Below, piece after piece: positions 1 to 7,448 of a DNA stretch of 13,444 nt. Under the pieces are notes generated by a model, which saw nothing but the letters and a program-made list of their open reading frames with translations, was not told the DNA's origin and searched no databases. A program made the position numbers and the translations under genes. Positions within the stretch are counted from its first letter, which is position 1; each line of letters starts with the position of its first letter. Source of the stretch: Burkholderiales bacterium UBA6064 (GTDB lineage Bacteria; Pseudomonadota; Gammaproteobacteria; Burkholderiales; Burkholderiaceae_B); assembly GCA_002428895.1 (NCBI GenBank), contig DIYC01000040.1, forward strand, positions 5,707 to 19,150. The letters are read 5' to 3'.

Positions 1-148
1 ATCCGACCAAGAAGTTCTTGCATTAACTAAGCTTTTTGAAATGTCAGATAACGATTTATTGGATGTGTTGCTGAATCGTAAACAGTTAGCAGGTGACTAT
101 CAAACCAAGGAAGTAGAAGCAGTAGTACTAAAAATTCAAAACAGTTAA
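1..148 (+). CDS. sdhE: SdhE-type FAD assembly factor, C-terminal part (5' end outside window)
   Basis: The frame starting at base 2 is open to a TAA at 146-148 and gives 48 residues of a C-terminus. It contains the segment LTKLFEMSDNDLLDVLLNR, which matches the SdhE/YgfY pattern of a helix followed by a D-x-DL-x-x-x-L block. SdhE helps attach FAD covalently to the succinate dehydrogenase flavoprotein in the cytoplasm. The position directly before gltA, with only 20 bases between, is the usual Burkholderiales order sdhCDAB-sdhE-gltA, so the sdh operon probably lies just upstream. The conserved N-terminal RGxxE motif of the family is outside the window and cannot be checked. Confidence 0.8.
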   Translation, partial: SDQEVLALTKLFEMSDNDLLDVLLNRKQLAGDYQTKEVEAVVLKIQNS

Positions 149-168
149 TCGCAGATTAAGGGGTATAC

Positions 169-1476
169 ATGAGTACTAATAATAAAGCCACACTAACCTT
201 TTCTGATGGCACGCCGCCCATCGATTTACCCATTTTACAAGGTAAGCTGGGGCCGGATGTGATTGATATACGCGCCTTATTTGCTGAAACGGGTAAATTT
301 ACCTACGATCCTGGTTTTATGTCGACTGCTTCGTGCAATTCAACCATTACTTTTATTGACGGCAATAAAGGTGAGTTGCTGTATCGTGGTTATCCTATCG
401 AGCAGTTAGCGCAGCAATGCAATTTTCTTGAAGTGTGTTATTTGTTGCTGTATGGTGATTTACCCAATGAAACACAAAAGGCCGATTTTGATACGCGAGT
501 CACTCGGCACACCATGGTCAACGAGCAAATGAACTTCTTTTTACGGGGTTTTCGTCGTGATGCGCATCCTATGGCGGTCATGACAGGTTTGGTGGCTGGT
601 TTATCTGCTTTTTACCCTGACTCTATGAATTTGAACGATCCCGTTCAGCGTGATGTTTCCGCCATTCGACTGATTGCTAAAATGCCTACGCTGGTTTCAA
701 TGGCTCATAAATACGCCATTGGTTCACCCACGTTATATCCAAAAAATTCGCTGTACTACACTTCCAATTTTTTGCGTATGATGTTTGGTAATCCCTGTGA
801 AGATTACATACCCAATGAAGTATTGGTGCGTGCCATGGATAGAATTTTTATTTTGCATGCGGATCATGAGCAAAATGCTTCAACTTCTACGGTTCGTTTG
901 TGTGCTTCTTCGGGTACCAATCCATTTGCTGCAATTGCTGGTGGCGTTGCGTGCTTGTGGGGTCCTTCTCATGGCGGTGCAAATGAAGCATGTCTTCACA
1001 TGCTGATGGAAATTCAAAACAATGGTGGTGTGAATAAAATTGGCGAGTTTATTCAAAAAGTGAAAGATAAAAGCTCTGGTGTTCGTTTAATGGGTTTTGG
1101 TCATCGTGTTTATAAAAATTACGATCCGCGTGCAAAACTCATGCGTGAAACTTGTCATGAGGTTTTGCAAGAGCTAGGGCTACAAAACGACCCCTTATTT
1201 CAAATAGCCCTTAAGCTTGAAAAAATTGCCTTAGAAGATTCTTATTTTGTAGAACGTAAGTTGTACCCCAACGTTGATTTTTATTCAGGAATTGTACAAA
1301 AAGCAATTGGAATTCCCACGCAGTTGTTTACTGCGGTTTTTGCAATGGCTCGGACGGTTGGCTGGATCGCTCAGCTTAACGAAATGCTTGCCGATCCTGA
1401 ATATAAAATTGGTCGCCCAAGACAGTTATTCAGTGGTTCAACGCATCGTGACGTCAAACCCATTGCAAAAAGGTAA
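169..1476 (+). CDS. gltA: Citrate synthase (type II, hexameric family)
   Basis: This enzyme condenses acetyl-CoA with oxaloacetate to give citrate, the entry step of the TCA cycle. The protein has 435 residues, the usual length for the proteobacterial type II enzyme. The catalytic residues are visible: His268 in [11 protein letters not shown], His312 in [15 protein letters not shown] and Asp370 in [10 protein letters not shown]. The substrate-binding segment [12 protein letters not shown] lies near residue 233. The N-terminal extension of about 45 residues is typical of the NADH-sensitive type II enzymes; whether this one is NADH-inhibited cannot be read from the sequence. The ATG is preceded by AAGGGG at 158-163 with a 5-base spacer. 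It lies 20 bases after sdhE and is probably co-transcribed with the upstream sdh genes. A strong terminator follows at 1513-1544. Confidence 0.97.
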   Translation: MSTNNKATLTFSDGTPPIDLPILQGKLGPDVIDIRALFAETGKFTYDPGFMSTASCNSTITFIDGNKGELLYRGYPIEQLAQQCNFLEVCYLLLYGDLPNETQKADFDTRVTRHTMVNEQMNFFLRGFRRDAHPMAVMTGLVAGLSAFYPDSMNLNDPVQRDVSAIRLIAKMPTLVSMAHKYAIGSPTLYPKNSLYYTSNFLRMMFGNPCEDYIPNEVLVRAMDRIFILHADHEQNASTSTVRLCASSGTNPFAAIAGGVACLWGPSHGGANEACLHMLMEIQNNGGVNKIGEFIQKVKDKSSGVRLMGFGHRVYKNYDPRAKLMRETCHEVLQELGLQNDPLFQIALKLEKIALEDSYFVERKLYPNVDFYSGIVQKAIGIPTQLFTAVFAMARTVGWIAQLNEMLADPEYKIGRPRQLFSGSTHRDVKPIAKR

Positions 1477-1512
1477 TTTTCTATTTTATGTGTGGTTCGT
1501 CGTGAAATGAAG

Positions 1513-1544
1513 AAGCCAGTTTGATTACTCTAAACTGGCTTTTT
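1513..1544 (+). terminator. Intrinsic terminator after gltA, possibly bidirectional
   Basis: A perfect 10-bp stem (AAGCCAGTTT at 1513-1522 with AAACTGGCTT at 1532-1541) encloses a 9-base loop and is followed by a short T run. It lies 37 bases after the gltA stop. Read on the minus strand, the same stem is followed by a T/C-rich stretch, so it may also stop transcripts of the convergent CheW-domain gene that ends at 1603. Confidence 0.85.
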
Positions 1545-1602
1545 AATTGTTAACATGGTAAATATTAACCCGCTGTGTGACAGGGTTCTTTAAGTTTTTT
1601 AG

Positions 1603-4164
1603 CTAGTCTATTTTGTCAGCTAATTTTTTGATTCCTGTCATTTCTAAAATAAAACTTGGATCTAAAATGTTCATGATTTTGTCATTAGAATGGGCTACCA
1701 TCGAGACAATCGTTCTTTCTTGTGACAATTCGGTTGAACTTTGAATTTGAGTTTCTGAAATATTCGGTATTTCACCTAAGTCGTTTACATAAATACCCAC
1801 TCGTTTGTTATTGAAGTTGCTTTTTAGTAAGATCAACTGTATTTCGGTGTTTAAGTTAAGCCCTTCAAAATTTTGATTCAGTTCGCTGTGTAGCTGAATA
1901 ATACTAATTGCTTCCCCGTCTAATAACATGGTGCCCAGTTGCCATGCTGGGCTATTGGGTACTTTCGCAAGGTTACGAAGTGTGGTTGCGCCATCAATGT
2001 GAGATGCCTCAATGCCATACCAGTTGTGACCAATTTTAAATGTAGCTACTTCAATGCTCTTTGATTTTTCATTTTCATTCCGATCTTGCTCAAACTGCAA
2101 CGAATTTTCTGTCAACTCTGTGAATTGTTTAGGGCCAATTCGTTTTAAATACAAGCAAGTTAAATGGTTGTGATAGCAACTTGCTTTGCTTTTGTATTCC
2201 CTGTAGCTACCCGAACGGCAAGCACCCATCGCATAAAAAATACTATCAATTTCAATAATTCCAGAATACGCCTCTTCTTCTTTAAATTTTTGATGAAAAA
2301 TATCTAAATGAAGCGTGAGCTTCTGATGATCAATGTATAAGTCTGTGTTTGAAGAAATCACATTTTTATGTTCATCAACAATATAAGCCAATGAGCCACT
2401 GTTTGTATCGATCGCTTCATTTAAAATGGCTTCGAATTGGGGTTCGCCGTCGAAAACAACAGCGATCGCACCTAAAGTGTTTTTAGGGTCGTGCCGATTG
2501 TCGTAAATAGGCGCACAATAAATATACGTTGCTTTGTTGTCATACAAAGGACTTATTTCATGTGCAGAAACAGTGTAATCGTTTTGGTTTCTCAGCTTGA
2601 ATGCTGCGTTTAACCATTCGGCCTGAATCGTTTCGCCCGTGCGGTCTTTTTGCCCACTGTTGGCAATAATTTTACCTTGTTTGTTAATTAATAAAATGTC
2701 GGTATAAACGGTATACAATGAGTTGGTGTGAACCAGTGTTTTTTTGGCTTGTGCCACAACATCTTGGTTGCTTGGATCTTTAAGCGCTTTGTCATAAATG
2801 TCTGTTAAGGCCCACCACCTGCAATCATTTGCTCTTTCATACAAGTTCCTATCCATAATGTCAATGGCCAGTATGGCGGCAAAACGTTGCTTGTCACAAA
2901 AACTATTGCCTACGGTTTCAAGCAATTGTTCGATAAATTGTGCAAACAAATTGCGCGTTCTTTCCCCAGCTCTGCTAATTTCCCACAGTAATGTTTTGGT
3001 AAACCCTTCGCCCATTCGTTGTTGGTTTTGTCGCTGCGAAATATTACCGTTCCACACGCTGCGATTGAGTTGTTTTTGAATATCAATGGCTTGGGTTTGA
3101 ATGCTTAAGATTTTTGGATCCAGTAGATTTTCTGTTTTGTTCCAATCAATCAGAAGTGCATTATTTTGCTTGGTGTCAACATCTTGAGTGCTGTTAAATG
3201 CTTGGTGAATGGGTGCCAATGAAAAGCCAAACCAACCTGGGCCATAATAACCCTGATAACCTTGAGTTTGTTTAAGACATCCTAAGTATGAAAAAGGCCC
3301 AATTTGCGTGATGCACCACGATTTATTGGCTGAAAGCTTTAACTGTTGACCAGTTCGAAGGGTTGATTCGTCACTGCTAAAAATAACGCGACCTTGGGCA
3401 TCTACTGCACCTGCTATAATCCAACTTTGTATTTCATCTTGTTCGGGCAAAACTCGTTTAAATAAAGCATTTACTTCGTCAGCTAAATTAAACTGTAAAG
3501 CCACATACCCTTGTTTTTGATTATTTAATTGAATGGGCCAACCATAGACCAAGTTGTGGTGTGGATCAAATTTCTGATCAATTTTTCCATAGTACTCCAG
3601 GTAATTTCTTGAACTTTTAATTTGATCCGTTAACCACGAACAATCGGTGCCGCCTGTGTAGGTGTTGGTTAAGTCAATCAATAATTGTCCGTCTAAGCCA
3701 ATTAGTAAAACGTTTTGATAGACTGAATATTTTTGTACATAGTCTCGCATTCGGCGGCGAATTTTTTGATGTAATTCTGTGTCTTGATGCGTAAATTGCT
3801 TGGCGTAACTGGCTAATTCAGCATCGATCGCTAAAAATCCAATGTCTGCGGTTCGTTCAAATAAATTTCGAACCAGGATATCAATGCTATTTTGTGCCTT
3901 TTGGCTCAGCTCTTGGCTTACTTTTTGCACGGATTGATCGATTAGTGCTTGACTTAAATCGCAAGCAAGTTGATGAAAACGTTCCCGAGTTTGGGTAATG
4001 TCTGCGCCAATATTCGTTAACTCACCCAAAAGTCCAAGGTTATTCCAAGAAGCTTGTAAATCTCTCAGTTGGTCGGTAAAGTCATCCATCGATTGGATGT
4101 GACGGGCAACTTGTAATTGCTGAGGTGCTAATGGGATTCCGCGAAACAATTTCGTAGTTGACAT
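1603..4164 (-). CDS. Soluble chemotaxis-type sensor with two tandem Cache-like modules and a C-terminal CheW domain
   Basis: The protein has 853 residues and no obvious signal peptide or transmembrane helix, so it is probably cytosolic. A helical N-terminus (about 1-95) leads into sensory module 1 (about 96-335) and a similar module 2 (about 425-690); both have PAS/Cache-like strand patterns such as VLLIGLDGQLLID (152-164) and ILLINKQGKIIAN (490-502). Each module opens with the motif RNL[FY]ER-x-x-D (99-107 and 439-447). Residues about 703-845 resemble CheW, the adaptor domain that docks to CheA and receptors. No methyl-accepting signalling hairpin, kinase or GGDEF domain is visible. The start is set by GAGGA five bases before the ATG. 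The gene runs against the TCA genes and lies between gltA and odhA, which in many relatives are neighbours. The domain calls are from pattern recognition; ligand and function are unknown. Confidence 0.8.
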   Translation of the reverse strand: MSTTKLFRGIPLAPQQLQVARHIQSMDDFTDQLRDLQASWNNLGLLGELTNIGADITQTRERFHQLACDLSQALIDQSVQKVSQELSQKAQNSIDILVRNLFERTADIGFLAIDAELASYAKQFTHQDTELHQKIRRRMRDYVQKYSVYQNVLLIGLDGQLLIDLTNTYTGGTDCSWLTDQIKSSRNYLEYYGKIDQKFDPHHNLVYGWPIQLNNQKQGYVALQFNLADEVNALFKRVLPEQDEIQSWIIAGAVDAQGRVIFSSDESTLRTGQQLKLSANKSWCITQIGPFSYLGCLKQTQGYQGYYGPGWFGFSLAPIHQAFNSTQDVDTKQNNALLIDWNKTENLLDPKILSIQTQAIDIQKQLNRSVWNGNISQRQNQQRMGEGFTKTLLWEISRAGERTRNLFAQFIEQLLETVGNSFCDKQRFAAILAIDIMDRNLYERANDCRWWALTDIYDKALKDPSNQDVVAQAKKTLVHTNSLYTVYTDILLINKQGKIIANSGQKDRTGETIQAEWLNAAFKLRNQNDYTVSAHEISPLYDNKATYIYCAPIYDNRHDPKNTLGAIAVVFDGEPQFEAILNEAIDTNSGSLAYIVDEHKNVISSNTDLYIDHQKLTLHLDIFHQKFKEEEAYSGIIEIDSIFYAMGACRSGSYREYKSKASCYHNHLTCLYLKRIGPKQFTELTENSLQFEQDRNENEKSKSIEVATFKIGHNWYGIEASHIDGATTLRNLAKVPNSPAWQLGTMLLDGEAISIIQLHSELNQNFEGLNLNTEIQLILLKSNFNNKRVGIYVNDLGEIPNISETQIQSSTELSQERTIVSMVAHSNDKIMNILDPSFILEMTGIKKLADKID

Positions 4165-4250
4165 GTATTCCTCAAATAATGATTCAGTTGTATCTCAATA
4201 TCAATATAGTATCGAATACGGTGTTCGTTGTGATTAACCTTATTTTGGTA

Positions 4251-4266
4251 GTTTGTGGTGACAAAC
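4251..4266. promoter_or_regulatory. Short inverted repeat GTTTGT-N4-ACAAAC in the divergent intergenic region
   Basis: This is a perfect 6-bp inverted repeat with a 4-base spacer, 87 bases upstream of the minus-strand CheW-domain gene and about 260 bases upstream of odhA. It could be a protein-binding site. Inverted repeats of this size also occur by chance in AT-rich DNA, so the call is weak. Confidence 0.2.
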
Positions 4267-4323
4267 GCAACTAAAAAAATTTTTTACTGGTTTAGCTGTT
4301 TAGCGTCACTGAAAATATTTCTC

Positions 4324-4347
4324 TTAACAGGGTCAATCTGTTAATAT
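4324..4347 (+). promoter_or_regulatory. 21-base palindromic operator candidate overlapping an extended -10 element for odhA
   Basis: TTAACAG (4324-4330) and CTGTTAA (4338-4344) form a perfect 7-bp inverted repeat around the 7-base spacer GGTCAAT, with a spacing suited to a dimeric regulator on one helix face. The right half-site overlaps TGTTAATAT (4339-4347), which fits an extended -10 box (TG-N-TAATAT) and would start an odhA transcript near 4354, giving a leader of about 175 bases. No good -35 box is seen. The palindrome is direct observation; its role as operator and the promoter call are inference. Confidence 0.4.
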
Positions 4348-4435
4348 TTAGCCACTCTAAACTGCTCGTCAGTTTTGCTATTTTTTTATGGGTCGGTGCC
4401 CAGTAAGAAAACGGGGAGTGCGGTTTTTAACCCAC

Positions 4436-4527
4436 GTGTGTGTAGGGATTCGGTGCAAGCAGTCGTTCTGCGGTCGAGTCCGAACCCCACATCTTGAACG
4501 AGAAACTCGAACAAAGGTGAAGCGTAT
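4436..4527 (+). promoter_or_regulatory. sucA RNA motif-like structured 5' leader of odhA
   Basis: The stretch directly before odhA folds well. An outer stem pairs GTG 4440-4442 with CAC 4488-4490, GGG 4445-4447 with CCC 4485-4487 and TTCGG 4449-4453 with CCGAA 4480-4484. Inside it GCAG 4459-4462 pairs with CTGC 4468-4471. In addition TCGAGT (4474-4479), unpaired in this fold, is perfectly complementary to ACTCGA (4505-4510), which ends two bases before the ribosome binding site AAAGGTGA (4513-4520). That would make a pseudoknot able to affect access to the start. ACTCGA's core can alternatively form a small hairpin, CGAG-AAA-CTCG (4499-4509). A sucA RNA motif in 5' leaders of sucA (= odhA) is known from Burkholderiales and is presumed to be cis-regulatory. 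Assignment rests on position, fold and memory of the family, not on a covariance search. Confidence 0.65.
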
Positions 4528-7386
4528 ATGATGCGATCATTTCAATTAAATTCTTATCTCTTTGGCGGTAATGCGCCTTATGTTGAAGAACTCTACGAAA
4601 ATTACTTAGACAATCCTGCTTCTGTGCCCGATAAATGGCGCAGCTACTTCGACCAATTACAATTAGTGCCTTCAAGTCATGGTCAAATTAACGAGCACGA
4701 TGTGGCGCACACTCCAGTCATTCATGCGTTTGCGCAGCGTGCTAAAAAAGGTTTTGGCTTGCCTCAAGTCAATGCTGCCGACTTAGAAGTGGCACGCAAG
4801 CAAGTTCATGTACAAACCTTAATTGCCGCTTATCGGTCTTTGGGTTCACGTTATGCCAATCTTGACCCCTTAAAGCGTCAAGAACGTCCTGAAATTCCTG
4901 AGCTAGACCCTGCTTTTTATGGTCTCCAAGAAACCGATATGGACATTACGTTCTCTGCGCCCAATACCTATTTTGGCCAAGATCAAATGACTTTACGTGA
5001 AATTTTTCACGCTTTGCGTGAAACGTACTGTCGCTCAATCGGTTTTGAGTACATGCACATTACTGACCCAAGTCAAAAGCGCTGGCTTCAAGAACGGATT
5101 GAAACGCATCTTGCCGCGCCTCAACTTTCTAATGAGAAAAAACTTCGCATTCTTGAACGTTTAACAGCTGCAGAAGGTTTAGAACGATATTTGCACACAC
5201 GTTATGTGGGTCAAAAGCGGTTCTCTCTTGAAGGTGGCGAATCGTTTATCCCGTGTCTTGATGAACTCATTCAACGCGGTGGCAGTCAAGGCATCCAAGA
5301 AATTGTGATTGGCATGGCGCATCGTGGTCGTTTAAATGTGCTCGTCAATATTTTAGGTAAAAATCCCGGTTTATTGTTCGAAGAGTTTGAAGGCAAACAA
5401 GCCTCCGATTTACCGGCTGGCGACGTGAAGTATCACCAAGGCTTTTCATCCGATGTGACTTCTCCAGGTGGCCCAGTGCATTTGTCATTGGCATTTAACC
5501 CCTCGCATCTTGAAATCGTTAACCCTGTGGTCGAAGGTTCGGTGAAGGCGCGTCAAGAACGTCGTGGCGACGTAGATGGCGTTCAAGTGCTTCCTATTTT
5601 GGTTCATGGCGATGCGGCCTTTGCAGGCCAAGGTGTGGTGATGGAAACGCTGAATTTAGTTCACACGCGTGGTTACGGCACTGGGGGTACCGTGCACATT
5701 GTAATTAATAATCAAATTGGTTTTACAACATCCGATCCTCGTGATAGCCGTTCTACCTTGTATTGTACTGATGTTGTGAAAATGATTGAGGCGCCAGTGT
5801 TTCACGTCAATGCTGATGACCCCGAAGCGGTTATTTTTGCTACTCAATTGGCGCTCGATTTCAGAATGCGTTTTCAGCAAGACGTTGTGCTCGACATTGT
5901 GTGTTACAGAAAATTAGGCCACAACGAGCAAGATACGCCAGCCGTTACACAACCGTTGATGTATCGCGAAATTGGGCAGCATCCAGGTACGCGTGCTTTA
6001 TATGCAGAGCGTTTGGCTGTGGCCGGTGTTGTTGCAGCCGACGTGCCTGACACCTTAGTTTCTGACTTCCGTAAGGCGATGGATGAAGGTCGGCACACTA
6101 TCAGCGATCCTGTCCTAACCAATTACAAAAGCAAATTTGCAGTCGATTGGTCGCCTTATCTAGGTAAAAAATGGACCGATGCGGCTGATACCTCTGTTCC
6201 CACTTCTGAAATTAAACGGCTGTCTGAAAAGTTAACGTCCATTCCACACGATTTTGTTCTTCATCCGCTTGTTCAAAAAGTGATTAACGATCGTGCTGCA
6301 ATGGGGCGTGACGAGTTGCCCCTAGATTGGGGTATGGCCGAGCATCTTGCATTTGCTTCACTGGTCAACTCTGGCTATGCAGTTCGTATTACGGGTCAAG
6401 ATTGTGGTCGTGGTACGTTTACGCACCGTCACGCTGTGTTGCATCATCAAGGCCGTGAAAAGTGGGACGAGGGTATTCACATTCCTCTTAAGCACATTTC
6501 TGAAGGTCAAGGTCCGTTTACGGTGATCGACTCTGTACTTTCCGAAGAGGCCGTGCTGGGTTTTGAATATGGTTATTCCACCGCAGAACCCAATTCATTG
6601 GTTATTTGGGAAGCGCAGTTTGGCGACTTTGCCAATGGCGCACAAGTCGTAATCGACCAATTTATTAGTTCTGGTGAAGTCAAATGGGGTAGGGCTTCTG
6701 GCTTGGTTCTCATGTTGCCTCATGGCTATGAAGGGCAGGGTCCAGAGCATTCGTCTGCACGGATTGAACGCTTTTTACAGCTTTGTGCTGAAAATAATAT
6801 TCAAGTCGTGCAACCTACAACGCCAGCCCAAATTTTCCATTTGTTGCGTCGTCAAATGATTCGCGCATTTAGAAAACCATTGGTCATTATGACGCCTAAA
6901 TCGTTGTTGCGTCACAAAGAGGCAGTTTCAACGCTGAAAGACTTGTCTCAAGGCCAGTTTAAAACAGTAATTGGCGAAACCGCTGAATTAAAAGCTGATA
7001 AAGTGAAACGGGTTGTGGTGTGTTCAGGTCGGGTATATTTTGATTTAATTGCCAGCAGGCGCGAGCGTAAAATAAACGACACGGCGATTATTCGAATCGA
7101 ACAGATGTACCCATTCCCTCATAAATCGTTCAGCACCGAGCTGGCTAAGTTTCCAAAAGCAACCGAAGTGGTGTGGTGTCAAGACGAACCGCAAAACCAG
7201 GGGCCTTGGTTTCAAATTCAGCACAATATTTTAGAGCATTTATTCGAAGGGCAAAAGCTCGGCTATGCAGGCCGTCCACCTTCTGCGTCACCCGCAGTCG
7301 GGTATTATGCCAAACATGTTGAACAGCAAAAACAGTTAATCGACAGTGCCCTTGGAAAATTAAAAGGTCTTGTTCTTACTAAATAG
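4528..7386 (+). CDS. odhA: 2-oxoglutarate dehydrogenase E1 component (thiamine diphosphate-dependent)
   Basis: This subunit (also called sucA) decarboxylates 2-oxoglutarate and transfers the succinyl group to the lipoyl arm of E2. The 952-residue length is normal for the family. The N-terminus SYLFGGNAPYVEELYENYL is the short E2-interaction segment of such E1 proteins. Family motifs in order are the MAHRGRLNVLVN block (about 263-274), GDAAFAGQG at 361-369 and INNQIGFTT at 393-401, both part of the thiamine diphosphate/metal site, RKLGHNEQDTPAVTQP from 461, and the C-terminal HGYEGQGPEHSSAR at 732-745. The start is ATG 4528, with AAAGGTGA seven bases upstream; a second ATG follows at once. It heads an odhA-odhB-lpd operon and carries a structured leader that is probably regulatory. 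Confidence 0.97.
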   Translation: MMRSFQLNSYLFGGNAPYVEELYENYLDNPASVPDKWRSYFDQLQLVPSSHGQINEHDVAHTPVIHAFAQRAKKGFGLPQVNAADLEVARKQVHVQTLIAAYRSLGSRYANLDPLKRQERPEIPELDPAFYGLQETDMDITFSAPNTYFGQDQMTLREIFHALRETYCRSIGFEYMHITDPSQKRWLQERIETHLAAPQLSNEKKLRILERLTAAEGLERYLHTRYVGQKRFSLEGGESFIPCLDELIQRGGSQGIQEIVIGMAHRGRLNVLVNILGKNPGLLFEEFEGKQASDLPAGDVKYHQGFSSDVTSPGGPVHLSLAFNPSHLEIVNPVVEGSVKARQERRGDVDGVQVLPILVHGDAAFAGQGVVMETLNLVHTRGYGTGGTVHIVINNQIGFTTSDPRDSRSTLYCTDVVKMIEAPVFHVNADDPEAVIFATQLALDFRMRFQQDVVLDIVCYRKLGHNEQDTPAVTQPLMYREIGQHPGTRALYAERLAVAGVVAADVPDTLVSDFRKAMDEGRHTISDPVLTNYKSKFAVDWSPYLGKKWTDAADTSVPTSEIKRLSEKLTSIPHDFVLHPLVQKVINDRAAMGRDELPLDWGMAEHLAFASLVNSGYAVRITGQDCGRGTFTHRHAVLHHQGREKWDEGIHIPLKHISEGQGPFTVIDSVLSEEAVLGFEYGYSTAEPNSLVIWEAQFGDFANGAQVVIDQFISSGEVKWGRASGLVLMLPHGYEGQGPEHSSARIERFLQLCAENNIQVVQPTTPAQIFHLLRRQMIRAFRKPLVIMTPKSLLRHKEAVSTLKDLSQGQFKTVIGETAELKADKVKRVVVCSGRVYFDLIASRRERKINDTAIIRIEQMYPFPHKSFSTELAKFPKATEVVWCQDEPQNQGPWFQIQHNILEHLFEGQKLGYAGRPPSASPAVGYYAKHVEQQKQLIDSALGKLKGLVLTK

Positions 7387-7394
7387 TTTGAATT

Positions 7395-7425
7395 AGGCTT
7401 AAGTTGATTTCAACGTAAGCCTTTT
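7395..7425 (+). terminator. Hairpin with short T run between odhA and odhB (partial terminator or processing stem)
   Basis: AGGCTTA (7395-7401) pairs with TAAGCCT (7416-7422), and GTTG (7403-7406) pairs inside with CAAC (7411-7414) across one A-G mismatch, leaving a 4-base ATTT loop. Three further T residues follow. It starts eight bases after the odhA stop and ends 24 bases before the odhB ATG. Since odhB needs transcription from upstream, it more likely attenuates or marks mRNA processing than fully terminates. This would set the E1:E2 ratio, which is inference. Confidence 0.5.
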
Positions 7426-7448
7426 CAGTTGCAAAAAAGGAAATTCTT

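Noticed and set aside
1567..1587. Minus-strand terminator after the CheW-domain gene (AACC..CTGT-gtg-ACAGGGTT).
   Set aside because: Eight pairs with a two-base bulge and a three-base loop, and only AATATTT follows on the minus strand; the stem at 1513-1541 is a better candidate.
4176..4204. Minus-strand promoter for the CheW-domain gene (TTGATA, 17 bases, CATTAT).
   Set aside because: The transcript would start on the gene's own ribosome binding site, which would disable it. A flagellar sigma-28 promoter was also looked for because of the chemotaxis domain, but the spacing between TAAGGTT and TTCGATA is too long.
4359..4387. AAACTG-ctcgt-CAGTTT hairpin followed by a run of seven T in the odhA leader, like an attenuator.
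   Set aside because: The stem has six mostly A-T pairs and the T run begins five bases after it, so it is too weak and badly spaced for a confident terminator.
4427..4675. Minus-strand ORF of 82 codons across the odhA leader and start.
   Set aside because: It overlaps the well-supported odhA start and RNA leader, has no recognisable family and is explained as a shadow frame.
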